This document shows, one piece after another, positions 1-7,446 of a stretch of DNA of 64,000 bases. The position numbers and the translations under genes were made by a program. The notes below the pieces were generated by a model. It saw nothing but the letters and a program-made list of their open reading frames with translations. It made no database searches and was not told the DNA's origin. Within the stretch, counting starts at the first letter, position 1, and each line of letters begins with the position of its first letter. Source of the stretch: Bacillota bacterium (GTDB lineage: Bacteria; Bacillota; Clostridia; Christensenellales; Aristaeellaceae); contig JAEYCB010000031.1 in assembly GCA_023404345.1 (NCBI GenBank), positions 1-64,000 on the forward strand. Reading direction: 5' to 3'.

Positions 1-67
1 CCAGCATATCTGTGCACAGCATTTCTATCGCCTGACGCTGCTCCGCTTCTTTCTTTAGCATCTTCAT
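1..67 (-). CDS. N-terminus of an unidentified protein, cut by the window edge
   Basis: Only the first 22 codons are visible, reading leftward from an ATG at 67 with the ribosome binding site AGGACAGG just upstream and a TATACT -10-like hexamer at 79-84. The peptide starts MKMLKKEAEQRQAIEMLC. The spacing of charged residues is loosely like the start of IS1182-type transposases, where a VPxDH motif would follow, but the diagnostic part lies outside the window. The identity is therefore not established; it could be any small cytoplasmic protein. Confidence 0.4.
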   Translation of the reverse strand, partial: MKMLKKEAEQRQAIEMLCTDML

Positions 68-127
68 CACCTGTCCTTAGTATAACAAAAAAGGATGCAT
101 GATGCGACCTTTTTTGACAGGCTGAAA

Positions 128-149
128 CCCGGCTAAGCCGGGTTTTTTT
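128..149 (+). terminator. Intrinsic terminator-like hairpin
   Basis: CCCGGC (128-133), TAA loop, GCCGGG (137-142), then seven T (143-149): the shape of a rho-independent terminator reading rightward. No plus-strand gene is seen to its left, so it may be the remnant of a lost gene or part of a decayed intergenic repeat. Confidence 0.55.
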
Positions 150-518
150 GATGCCTACTTTGGAATTGGCTGTGTCTGGGGAGGCGCAAACTCCCTACCC
201 GCCTAACAAAGTCAGGCAATACCAAAAAAGGTTCGGGGCTCCAGTCCTTCAATAACAATCTGAATTCAGCAACATGTCCCATCGATAAATATCGCTTCTG
301 GCGAACTTTCTGTCCGTTGAAAAGCCCATGTTTCTGGAAAAGTCCGCGTTTCTTGCGCTCTTTGGGTACCCGCACCGCTCACAGGAAAGGCTGCGGCATA
401 AGGCCTTGGGGCACTGCCCCAAACCCCGGCAGGACGCATGAACTAATGCACGAAGCACAAAGCTACCGTCACAACCGGAAAATCATGTCCCTACACTCCC
501 GCACTTTGTCAGCATGCT

Positions 519-550
519 AAAGCTCGGAGGGCTGGAGCCCTCCGAGCTTT
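519..550 (-). terminator. Perfect 15-bp hairpin downstream of the ABC exporter operon
   Basis: AAAGCTCGGAGGGCT (519-533) pairs perfectly with 536-550 around a two-base centre, 16 bp beyond the exporter stop codon. Reading leftward the 3' arm ends in only three U. It is either a weak intrinsic terminator or an mRNA 3'-end stabiliser for the marR-exporter transcript. Confidence 0.55.
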
Positions 551-566
551 CCGAAAAGAGAAATAC

Positions 567-2402
567 TCACGCGGCTTCGAACTGCGCCTGGTAAATCTCC
601 TTATAAAAACCGCCTTTGGCCATCAATTCCTCGTGCGTACCCTGCTCCACAATATCGCCGTCGCGCATGACCAGAATCAAATCTGTATTTCGAATGGTCG
701 AAAGCCTGTGTGCAATGATAAAGCTGGTACGGCCCTTCATGCTTTCATCCATGCCCTTCTGGATACGCGCCTCCGTGCGCGTGTCTACGGAGCTGGTGGC
801 CTCGTCAAGAATCATAATCTTGGGATCGGCCAGAATGGCCCGCGCGATAGTGAGCAGCTGCTTCTGCCCCTGGGATACATTGCTGCTTTCCTCGTTGACC
901 ACCATCTGATAGCCGCCCGGCTGTGTGTGGATGAAGTGGTCGGCGTGCGCAGCGCGCGCAGCAGCCTCCACCTCAGCGTCAGTTGCGTCCAGACGGCCGT
1001 AGCGGATGTTTTCCGCAATGCTGCCCTCAAATAGCCACGTGTCCTGCAATACCATGCCAAACAGCCTGCGCAGGTCGTCGCGGTCAAAGTCGCGGATATC
1101 GCGCCCGTCGATGAGGATGCGGCCGCCGCTCACATCATAGAAGCGCATCAGGAGTTTCACCATCGTGCTCTTGCCCGCGCCCGTAGGACCCACGATGGCG
1201 ATTTTCTGTCCCGGAAGCACATGCGCGCTGAAATCGTGGATGATCACCTTATCCGGCGTGTAGCCGAAGCGCACATGGTCAAAGGTCACCTCACCGCGAA
1301 TGCCCTCAATGCTCGCGGGCTGCTCCGGTGCGGGCTCCTCTTCCTTTTCGTCCAGGAACTCAAACACGCGCTCGGCGGCAGCCATGGCACTTTGCAGAAT
1401 GTTGAAGATCTGCGCAATCTGCGATACTGGCTGGTTGAAGCTGCGCACATACTGGATGAAGCTCTGGATGTCGCCTACGGCGATCACGCCCGCAGCGGCG
1501 TACCCGCTGCCCAGAACCACCGCTGCAACATAGCCGAGGTTGCCGATCAACGTGGTAATAGGCTGCATCAAGCCACTCAAAAATTGCGATTTCCACGCCG
1601 AGCGATACAGCTTTTCATTCACACCGGCAAACGTCTTCTCAGCGCTCTCCTGCGCGCCGAAGGCCTTGACCACCACATGTCCGGCGTACATCTCCTCGAC
1701 CTGGCCGTTCAGCTCGCCCATGTACCTTTGCTGGCCGACAAAGTATTTTTGACTCTTGCGCACCACCAGTCCCATGAGAATGCCGCTCAGGGGCAGAATG
1801 AGCAGCGCCGCGAGCGTCATCTGCCAGCTGATGGAGAGCATCATGATCGCCACGCCCACCGCCGTGGCCAATGAGCTGACCACCTGCGACAAACTCTGGT
1901 TAAGGCTCTGGCCGAGGGTATCGACATCATTGGTCACGCGGCTCAGCACGTCGCCGTGGGTTACACGGTCAAAATAGCTCATGGGCAAACGATGGACTTT
2001 GGCCGCAAGCCGTCCGCGCAGGCTGTAACTGAGCTTCTGGCTTACGCCCGTCATGATCCAGTGCTGCGCAAAGCTAAGCGCCGCGCTGAGTACATACAGC
2101 CCTAACAGCCATAGCAGCAGCACCCCGATACGCCCATAGTCGATGCCTGGTCCGCCACCCAGCCGGCTCATCAGGCCGGTAAAAATCTGTGTGGTCACCT
2201 CGCCCATCTTTTTAGGGCCGATGATGGAAAATGCTGCGCTTCCCACGCCCAGCACCGCCACCGCCACAAGGCTCCAGCGCCAACGCCCCATCTCGCGCAT
2301 CAGCCGCCTCAGCGTGCCCGAAAAGTCCTTCGCCCGTTCACCTGCACCCATGCCCCCGTGGGGGCCGCCCATGGGCCTGCGGGACCGGTTATTCCTTTCC
2401 AT
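567..2402 (-). CDS. Heterodimeric ABC exporter, second subunit (ABC transmembrane plus nucleotide-binding domain)
   Basis: A 611-residue half-transporter of the multidrug/lipid exporter type (ABCB-like). A charged, Gly-rich N-tail precedes a six-helix transmembrane domain (about residues 40-330). A nucleotide-binding domain follows with Walker A GPTGAGKS and a canonical Walker B, MILDEATSSVD. The ABC signature reads SQGQ instead of SGGQ. In the TM287/288 and BmrCD type of exporter one ATP site is degenerate; this altered signature and the Asp-for-Glu change in the partner would fall in the same degenerate site. The ATG overlaps the end of the partner gene by 14 bp, so the two are translationally coupled, and AAAGGAGG lies upstream. 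The substrate cannot be read from sequence; control by the adjacent MarR regulator suggests a toxic compound. Confidence 0.9.
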   Translation of the reverse strand: MERNNRSRRPMGGPHGGMGAGERAKDFSGTLRRLMREMGRWRWSLVAVAVLGVGSAAFSIIGPKKMGEVTTQIFTGLMSRLGGGPGIDYGRIGVLLLWLLGLYVLSAALSFAQHWIMTGVSQKLSYSLRGRLAAKVHRLPMSYFDRVTHGDVLSRVTNDVDTLGQSLNQSLSQVVSSLATAVGVAIMMLSISWQMTLAALLILPLSGILMGLVVRKSQKYFVGQQRYMGELNGQVEEMYAGHVVVKAFGAQESAEKTFAGVNEKLYRSAWKSQFLSGLMQPITTLIGNLGYVAAVVLGSGYAAAGVIAVGDIQSFIQYVRSFNQPVSQIAQIFNILQSAMAAAERVFEFLDEKEEEPAPEQPASIEGIRGEVTFDHVRFGYTPDKVIIHDFSAHVLPGQKIAIVGPTGAGKSTMVKLLMRFYDVSGGRILIDGRDIRDFDRDDLRRLFGMVLQDTWLFEGSIAENIRYGRLDATDAEVEAAARAAHADHFIHTQPGGYQMVVNEESSNVSQGQKQLLTIARAILADPKIMILDEATSSVDTRTEARIQKGMDESMKGRTSFIIAHRLSTIRNTDLILVMRDGDIVEQGTHEELMAKGGFYKEIYQAQFEAA

Positions 2403-4461
2403 GCGCCAATTCCTCCTTTGACAGCTGGCTTACGGCAATCTGGCGGTATACCTCGCAGCTTTCCATCAACTGTTCATGTGTGCCCTTGCCAGCCAGCCGT
2501 CCTTCGTCCAGAACCAGAATCTCATCTGCATGCATTACGGTGGAGATGCGCTGCGCCACCACAATCACCGTTGCACCCGCCGCCTCCTGGCCCAGAGCAC
2601 GGCGCACGGCTGCATCGGTCTTGAAGTCCAGTGCGGAAAAGCTGTCGTCAAACAGATAGATTTCCGGCTTTCGTGCCACAGCACGGGCAATGGACAGGCG
2701 TTGCTTCTGCCCGCCGGAGACGTTCGCGCCTCCCTGGGCGATGTCGCTGTCGTAGCCGCCCTCACGTTCAAGGATAAAGCCCTCGGCCTGCGCCACCCGC
2801 GCGGCTTTCTGCACCTGTGCATCCGGGATATCCTGAGCGCCGAAGGTGAGGTTTTCACGCACCGTGCCGCTGAACAGTACGCCCTTCTGCGGCACATAGC
2901 CAATGCGCGCACGAAGGTCGGCAAGGGACGCCTCCTTGACATCTACCCCATCCACACGCACGGTGCCACCGGTTACGTCATAGAAACGGGGAATCAAATT
3001 GAGCAGCGTGCTCTTGCCTGATCCTGTTCCGCCCAAAATCGCGGTGGTATGTCCGGGCCGTGCTGTGAAGCTGATGTGGCTCAGCGCGTCCTCATCCGCA
3101 CCGGGGTAGCGGAAGCATACGTCATCAAAGCAGACGGTCCCTGCCTGCGCCGCATCAAAGTTCACGGGTTTTTCAGGATCGCGCACAGCAGGTTCGGTGT
3201 CCAGGATCTCCTGAATGCGCCCGGCGGATACGCTGGCACGCGGCAGCATCACACTGATGAGGGATATCATCAAAAACGCCGCAATGATCTGCATCGTGTA
3301 CTGGATGAAGGCCATCATGTCGCCCACCTGCATGCGCCCCGCGTCAATGCTGCCCGCGCCTACCCACATGATCAGCACACATACGCCGTTCATAGCCAGC
3401 ATCATCATGGGCATCATGCCGCCCATCAGGCGGCCCACGAACAACTGGGTCTTTTTTAGTGCGGAAGATGCCGCGTCAAAGCGTTCCTCCTCACGCTTCT
3501 GAGTCACGAACGCACGGATGACGGGCAAGCCGGTCAGGGTTTCGCGCATGACCAGGTTCACCCGGTCAATCTGCTCCTGCATGCGTTTGAAACGCGGCAA
3601 GCCCAGTCCAAAAAGCACCCCTACAATGGCCAGCACCAACCCCACACCCACAGCGATGACCCAGGCCATGGAGGCGTTTGTCTCCAGTGCCCGGATGATG
3701 CCGCCTACGCCCAGGATGGGCGCGTAAATGGCGATGCGAAGGAGCAGCACCGTCACGTTCTGCACCTGCTGGATATCGTTGGTGGATCGAGTGATCAGCG
3801 ACGCCGTGGAAAACGCGTCCATTTCCTGCTGACCAAAGCTCAGCACCCGCTCAAACACCTTCTGCCGCAGGTCGCGGCCCATGCCGGCCGCCGCGCAGCT
3901 TCCCAGGTAACCCACCGCCGCTGCCGCGCTTGCGCCCGCCAATGCAATCAACAGCATCAGCCCACCATATTTCCAGATGGCACGGCTGCGCATGCCACTC
4001 ATGTCCATGCCAAGCGCCTCGTACTCGGCCCGGACCGCAGCGATGGCCGCCTGACGCGCTGCGTCGCCGCTCATGCCTGCCAGGCCCGCGGCATCCGTGT
4101 ACAAGTCCTCAAATGCTGCTTCCAGCTCCGTTGCGTCCCCGCTGTCCGTAAGGGTGAGCACTGTTTCATCCCGTACCGTCACACCCAGTCGGTCCAACGC
4201 CGCCTCATCCGCCGGAGCATAGGCCGCGCGCACCTGCGCCTGCGTCGCCTCGTCCATGCGTGCCAGCATTCCTTCCAGCGTACTTTCACGCACTACCTCC
4301 GGTACAGGGCTCTCCACGCCCCCTTGCTGGATACCCACGTCCACAATCGCCGCCGTATACGTGGGCAGCCATAGTTCACATGCCGCCTGCGCCGCCAGCA
4401 GCACTACCACCGCTACCAGCATCCAGGCATAGCGGCGCATATGGATCAGCATTTTCAGCAC
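2389..4461 (-). CDS. Heterodimeric ABC exporter, first subunit with degenerate catalytic site
   Basis: A 690-residue ABC exporter half. The first helix (about residues 9-30) is followed by an unusually long extramembrane insertion of about 130 residues before the second helix near 165-190. The remaining helices and a nucleotide-binding domain follow. Walker A is GGTGSGKS and the signature SGGQKQRLSIARA is canonical, but Walker B reads YLFDDSFSALD, with Asp where the catalytic Glu should be. That marks the ATPase-deficient site of heterodimeric exporters. GTG at 4461 is chosen as start because GAAGGAGG lies seven bases upstream; it overlaps the end of marR by 7 bp. It acts with the 567-2402 product in the cytoplasmic membrane. 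Confidence 0.9.
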   Translation of the reverse strand: MLKMLIHMRRYAWMLVAVVVLLAAQAACELWLPTYTAAIVDVGIQQGGVESPVPEVVRESTLEGMLARMDEATQAQVRAAYAPADEAALDRLGVTVRDETVLTLTDSGDATELEAAFEDLYTDAAGLAGMSGDAARQAAIAAVRAEYEALGMDMSGMRSRAIWKYGGLMLLIALAGASAAAAVGYLGSCAAAGMGRDLRQKVFERVLSFGQQEMDAFSTASLITRSTNDIQQVQNVTVLLLRIAIYAPILGVGGIIRALETNASMAWVIAVGVGLVLAIVGVLFGLGLPRFKRMQEQIDRVNLVMRETLTGLPVIRAFVTQKREEERFDAASSALKKTQLFVGRLMGGMMPMMMLAMNGVCVLIMWVGAGSIDAGRMQVGDMMAFIQYTMQIIAAFLMISLISVMLPRASVSAGRIQEILDTEPAVRDPEKPVNFDAAQAGTVCFDDVCFRYPGADEDALSHISFTARPGHTTAILGGTGSGKSTLLNLIPRFYDVTGGTVRVDGVDVKEASLADLRARIGYVPQKGVLFSGTVRENLTFGAQDIPDAQVQKAARVAQAEGFILEREGGYDSDIAQGGANVSGGQKQRLSIARAVARKPEIYLFDDSFSALDFKTDAAVRRALGQEAAGATVIVVAQRISTVMHADEILVLDEGRLAGKGTHEQLMESCEVYRQIAVSQLSKEELAHGKE

Positions 4462-4913
4462 GTTTCTTCCTCCTTCCCCACGCGCTCTCCGGCACGCAGG
4501 TTGCTTGTCACGCGGTCGCACAGACGCTTGAACTGCTCCCGCTCATCCTCCGTCAGTCCGGCGAGAGCCTCCCGGCTTACCCGATCCAAAAGCTCTCCCA
4601 GGCGCTTCGCCTCCGCCCGGCCCACATCCGTCAGGCCAATTACGTTGGCCCGCCGGTTGTCTTCGTTGCGCCTGCGCACTACGTAGCCGAGTTTTTCCAG
4701 TCGAGCCGCCGATACCGCTACCGTCGCCGCCGTTACGTTCAACGCCCGCGCTACCTCGGCCTGACTCATTTCGCCGCCGCGCGCCAGCACTCCCAGCACC
4801 GGCGCCTGTCGCGGCTGCGCGCCAATTTCGCCGCCCATCTCGACCCGTGCCTTTTCAAAATATAGCCGCACCGCTGACAACATGCGCAGCATCAGCCGGG
4901 TTTCCTCCTCCAA
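4455..4913 (-). CDS. MarR-family transcriptional regulator
   Basis: A 152-residue winged-helix regulator. The recognition region contains SQAEVARALNVTAATVAVSA, followed by the wing with VRRRNEDNRRANVIGLTDVG, typical of MarR proteins that dimerise through terminal helices and sense small ligands. A TTG start at 4913 is preferred because GAAGGAGG is correctly spaced and no ATG is near. It is the first gene of the transcript that continues into the two exporter subunits with overlapping starts. Its promoter carries a perfect 16-bp palindrome, the likely autoregulatory operator. The inducing ligand is unknown. Confidence 0.9.
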   Translation of the reverse strand: MEEETRLMLRMLSAVRLYFEKARVEMGGEIGAQPRQAPVLGVLARGGEMSQAEVARALNVTAATVAVSAARLEKLGYVVRRRNEDNRRANVIGLTDVGRAEAKRLGELLDRVSREALAGLTEDEREQFKRLCDRVTSNLRAGERVGKEEETC

Positions 4914-4939
4914 GGCTGTTCCCTCCTTCGCCAGCGTTT

Positions 4940-4955
4940 TGTTAGCCGGCTAACA
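4940..4955. promoter_or_regulatory. Palindromic operator of the marR-exporter operon
   Basis: TGTTAGCCGGCTAACA is a perfect 16-bp inverted repeat lying just downstream of the -10 hexamer, covering the expected start of transcription. MarR dimers bind such palindromes and block initiation, so this is the likely site for autorepression and ligand induction of the exporter. Confidence 0.75.
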
Positions 4956-4965
4956 CAGTATGAGC

Positions 4966-4994
4966 ATTGTACGCTCCCTAAATGCTCAAGTCAA
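4966..4994 (-). promoter_or_regulatory. Sigma-A promoter of marR-ABC exporter
   Basis: Reading leftward: TTGACT (4989-4994), 17-bp spacer, TACAAT (4966-4971). The palindromic operator follows within 11 bp. Confidence 0.8.
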
Positions 4995-5033
4995 GCCGCG
5001 CACACGGTGTTTACAGTTTGTTTAAACACGGAA

Positions 5034-5212
5034 GAAGATCGTCACGAAACGATCTTCCAGCATGGCGAAAAAGTCCGCCTGCGGCGGCCTTTTCCGCCAG
5101 ATGCTTAAGAAATGTTTGCGCTCAGGGGAGCAAGTTCCCCGCCCGCAAAGCCGGGCGATACGATTTCATTTAGGAGGGCCTGCGGGCCCTCAAACCCTCC
5201 CTGACATGACTC
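5034..5212 (+). repeat. Intergenic repeat element, copy 1
   Basis: A hairpin GAAGATCGT/ACGATCTTC (5034-5057) precedes the repeat core. The core starts with GCGAAAAAGTCCGCC near 5065, paired with GGCGGCCTTTTCCGCC, followed by the segment around ATGCTTAAGAAATGTTTGCG (5101-5120) that recurs in inverted orientation at 22480-22505. It ends with the GGAGGGCC-TGC-GGGCCCTC palindrome at 5173-5192. It lies between the marR promoter and the SPFH terminator. Short frames through it are not genes: their similarity to frames in other copies comes from the repeat itself. Confidence 0.75.
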
Positions 5213-5235
5213 AATCACCGCAACATGTCCGCTGC

Positions 5236-5273
5236 AAAAAGCGGCGCTTTCCCCTTCCATGGGAAAGCGCCGC
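5236..5273 (-). terminator. Intrinsic terminator of the SPFH operon
   Basis: GCGGCGCTTTCCC (5241-5253) pairs perfectly with 5261-5273 around a 7-base loop. Reading leftward the stem is followed by UUUUU (5236-5240). It lies about 50 bp beyond the SPFH stop codon. Confidence 0.85.
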
Positions 5274-5324
5274 ACTATCCATTTCAACTTTGTTTGACGG
5301 AAATCCGACTCAAACTGCTCCGTA

Positions 5325-6380
5325 TCAGTCTAATTTCTGCCCACAGCCCGCGCAGAACTTTGCACCCGGCTCAGCCTTCTTGCCGCATCCGGGGCAGAAG
5401 CGGTCTGCCGTCTGACCTGCCGGCGCGCCGCATGCAGGACAGAAGCGGCTGCCTGCAGGCAATACCGCGCCACATTTTGCGCAAACAGCCCCTGCAGAAC
5501 CAGCTGCACCAGTACTCCCAGCGCTGCCCATACTTTGAGCGAACATCTGGCCCATGGCTACACCGGCACCCATGCCCACGCCCATCCCGGCCAATCCGCC
5601 GGAGGGGTTGTTTGCTGCCTCGCGCATAGCTTCGGCAGCCTGGAACTGGGCATAGCGGTTCATATCTCCCACCACTCCCATGGAGGTACGGCGGTCGATG
5701 GTCTTTTCTACTTCTTCGGGCAGGCTGATGTTTTCAATCACAAAACCGCACAACGTAAGGCCCATGGCCTCCACGCGGGGGGCAAGGTTTTCCAGCGCGC
5801 AGCGGGAAAGTTCATCATAGTTGGCAGCCAAATCCAGCGCAGCAATACCGTTCTGGGCAATCGCATCGCTAAGACCGCTCACTGCAAGGCTGCGAATCTG
5901 CCCTTCCACGCCCTCAGCGGTAAAGAGCGAGCTGGTACCAAACACCTCACGCATGAACACAGCGGGGTCCTTCACCCGGAAGGAGAACGACCCGAATGCC
6001 CTCACGCGAATCATGCCAAATTCCTTATCCCGCATCATTACGGGGTTAGCGGTGCCCCATTTGCGGTCCATGAACTGGCGGGTACTTATAAAATATACAT
6101 CGCTTTTGAAAGGAGAATTAAAGCCGAACTTCCACGCTCTCAGCGCGGTCATCACCGGCAGGTTGCGGGTGCTCAGCTCATAGCGGCCGGGGCCGAACAC
6201 GTCGGCCAGCTTGCCCTCATCCACAAAGATGGCAGACTGGCTCTCGCGCACCGTCAACTGCGCGCCCATCATGATTTCCTTGCCATTCATGTCGTATTTG
6301 TGCACCAGCGTATTGTCCGTATCATCCGTCCATTCGATGACGTCAATCAGCTGGCCGCGAACCATATCAAACAATCCCAT
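5325..6380 (-). CDS. SPFH-domain protein with C-terminal double zinc ribbon (YdjI-like)
   Basis: A 351-residue protein resembling the SPFH/band-7 proteins once called virion core protein. The N-terminal 230 residues form the SPFH fold (MGLFDMVRGQLIDVIEW start, FGPGRYELSTRNLP segment). A Gly/Ala/Met-rich linker follows (about 265-300), then two zinc ribbons: CAKCGAVLPAGSRFCPACG and the pair FCPGCG/FCAGCG. There is no signal peptide or transmembrane segment at the N-terminus, so peripheral membrane or cytoplasmic assembly is likely. In Bacillus the relative YdjI belongs to an envelope-stress membrane system; a similar role here is inference. It follows the receiver-like gene by 28 bp and has its own strong terminator. 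Confidence 0.8.
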   Translation of the reverse strand: MGLFDMVRGQLIDVIEWTDDTDNTLVHKYDMNGKEIMMGAQLTVRESQSAIFVDEGKLADVFGPGRYELSTRNLPVMTALRAWKFGFNSPFKSDVYFISTRQFMDRKWGTANPVMMRDKEFGMIRVRAFGSFSFRVKDPAVFMREVFGTSSLFTAEGVEGQIRSLAVSGLSDAIAQNGIAALDLAANYDELSRCALENLAPRVEAMGLTLCGFVIENISLPEEVEKTIDRRTSMGVVGDMNRYAQFQAAEAMREAANNPSGGLAGMGVGMGAGVAMGQMFAQSMGSAGSTGAAGSAGAVCAKCGAVLPAGSRFCPACGAPAGQTADRFCPGCGKKAEPGAKFCAGCGQKLD

Positions 6381-6408
6381 CAGCGGAACTCTCCTTTTTC
6401 AATAGTGC

Positions 6409-7203
6409 TTAAATCGCGTCGTTTTCAGCGGCAAAATCGCACAGTCCGGCGACTCGCCTGACCTCCAGCACCTTCAGGCCCAGGCCCAGGTAATGGGCAA
6501 TCTGCTCAATCGTTTCCTGCACATATTCAAAAGCGGCATTCTCGCTCAGACCCTCGCCCTCGTCACGGGGATAGCACAGCACCCGCACCTCCTGGGGTGA
6601 TATTACCGCCACCCGCAGCAGCATATGCCCGTGTTCACGACCGAAGAAGTTGCGAAGGGCGGTTTCCAACCGTTCGCCGCCATAATGCCAGCGATCGGCC
6701 ATGAAGCCATCGTCCTCCGGTACGCCCAAGCGGGCCAGCACACAGGGCACACCTGGCCGCATGGCGCAGCGATAGAGTCTGAGCCCGCGCAGGATGTCCT
6801 CAGCGGTAGGCTCCAGCCCGGCCAGCACCTTGCGCAGCCAGCGGGAACGCTGCTTTTCCATCATATAGGCAGGGTCGTATTCGTCGTTAGAGTCATCCGC
6901 GCGCAGGCGGGTGAGCAAGTTGACCGTCTCGCGCACCGTTTCCAGTTGCTTTAGCGCGTCCTGCTCGATGGCAAATACCGGCATGGCGGGAGCCTGCCGG
7001 TCCAAATAGTCCGTAAGAGGTGCAAAGGCAGGCACATCCTGCACGGCGATGGCGTCGATGGGATGCTTTTTCATGCACTCCACGGCGTCCTCCACCGTCT
7101 CGCGCACGCGCGGAGGCTTGACGCCCAGCGATTCCCACCCCTCCATGGAGGCCAGCATGTCCTTCGTAGCCTGGTCCGTGGTAACGATCAGCAGTCTGTA
7201 CAC
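6409..7203 (-). CDS. Response-regulator-like protein of unknown function
   Basis: A 264-residue protein. Residues 1-110 resemble a CheY-type receiver fold, opening with hydrophobic strand YRLLIVTTDQ and containing HPIDAIAVQDV where a receiver carries its phospho-accepting strand. The canonical acidic pocket and phospho-Asp are not clearly conserved, so this may be a pseudo-receiver. Residues 150-264 hold a second alpha/beta region (PGVPCVLARLGVPEDDGF) with no DNA-binding domain visible. GTG at 7203 is chosen because GGAGGG lies six bases upstream. It is cotranscribed with the SPFH gene from a consensus promoter. No closer function can be assigned. Confidence 0.65.
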   Translation of the reverse strand: MYRLLIVTTDQATKDMLASMEGWESLGVKPPRVRETVEDAVECMKKHPIDAIAVQDVPAFAPLTDYLDRQAPAMPVFAIEQDALKQLETVRETVNLLTRLRADDSNDEYDPAYMMEKQRSRWLRKVLAGLEPTAEDILRGLRLYRCAMRPGVPCVLARLGVPEDDGFMADRWHYGGERLETALRNFFGREHGHMLLRVAVISPQEVRVLCYPRDEGEGLSENAAFEYVQETIEQIAHYLGLGLKVLEVRRVAGLCDFAAENDAI

Positions 7204-7240
7204 TCGTTTCCCTCCATATGCCTGTCCGGATTCGACATTT

Positions 7241-7269
7241 ATTATACAATGCCCCGCCGCAAATTTCAA
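7241..7269 (-). promoter_or_regulatory. Sigma-A promoter of the receiver-like/SPFH operon
   Basis: Reading leftward: TTGAAA (7264-7269), 17-bp spacer, TATAAT (7241-7246), about 38 bp upstream of the GTG start. Confidence 0.8.
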
Positions 7270-7371
7270 TGCCCGGCAAAATTTGCGACAGATAGCATCA
7301 TGCTGATCGCACGAGCGGGATTTTGTGCCGCAACAGCAGCCGAATCCACATCTTGCTTGAAAATTTTTAAC

Positions 7372-7411
7372 AAAAAGGCCGCCGCATGGAGGAACTGTCC
7401 ACACGGCGGCC
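7372..7411 (-). terminator. Intrinsic terminator of the secreted VOC gene
   Basis: GGCCGCCGCATGG (7377-7389) pairs with CCACACGGCGGCC (7399-7411), 13 bp with one wobble. Reading leftward it is followed by UUUUU (7372-7376), 36 bp past the stop codon. Confidence 0.85.
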
Positions 7412-7446
7412 CGGAGGTTTAGAAAAGAGGGGGAAACAAATTCGAC

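Larger units (their letters stand above)
68..566. other. 499-bp intergenic region with hairpins and no credible gene
   Basis: No open frame here has a convincing ribosome binding site. Visible structures are an inverted repeat AAAAAAGG/CCTTTTTT at 87-115, a terminator-shaped hairpin at 128-149, a 7-bp hairpin TTGGGGC/GCCCCAA around 405-421, and a long perfect hairpin at 519-550 beyond the exporter stop codon. Short phrases (a TTTTTTGACAG run near 110-120, an AAAAGTCCGCG run near 340) recall the intergenic repeat family described at 5.1, 14.6, 20.5, 22.4 and 48.2 kb. This stretch may be a decayed copy, but it does not align cleanly. Confidence 0.5.

Noticed and set aside
1..67. Calling the edge gene an IS1182-type transposase
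   Set aside because: Only 22 residues are visible and the defining motif would lie outside the window; no terminal inverted repeats can be seen.
5062..5415. Short frames inside the repeat copies that resemble each other as proteins
   Set aside because: The resemblance follows from nucleotide repeat identity. Frames are interrupted or shifted between copies and lack ribosome binding sites, so a repeat-encoded protein is not supported.
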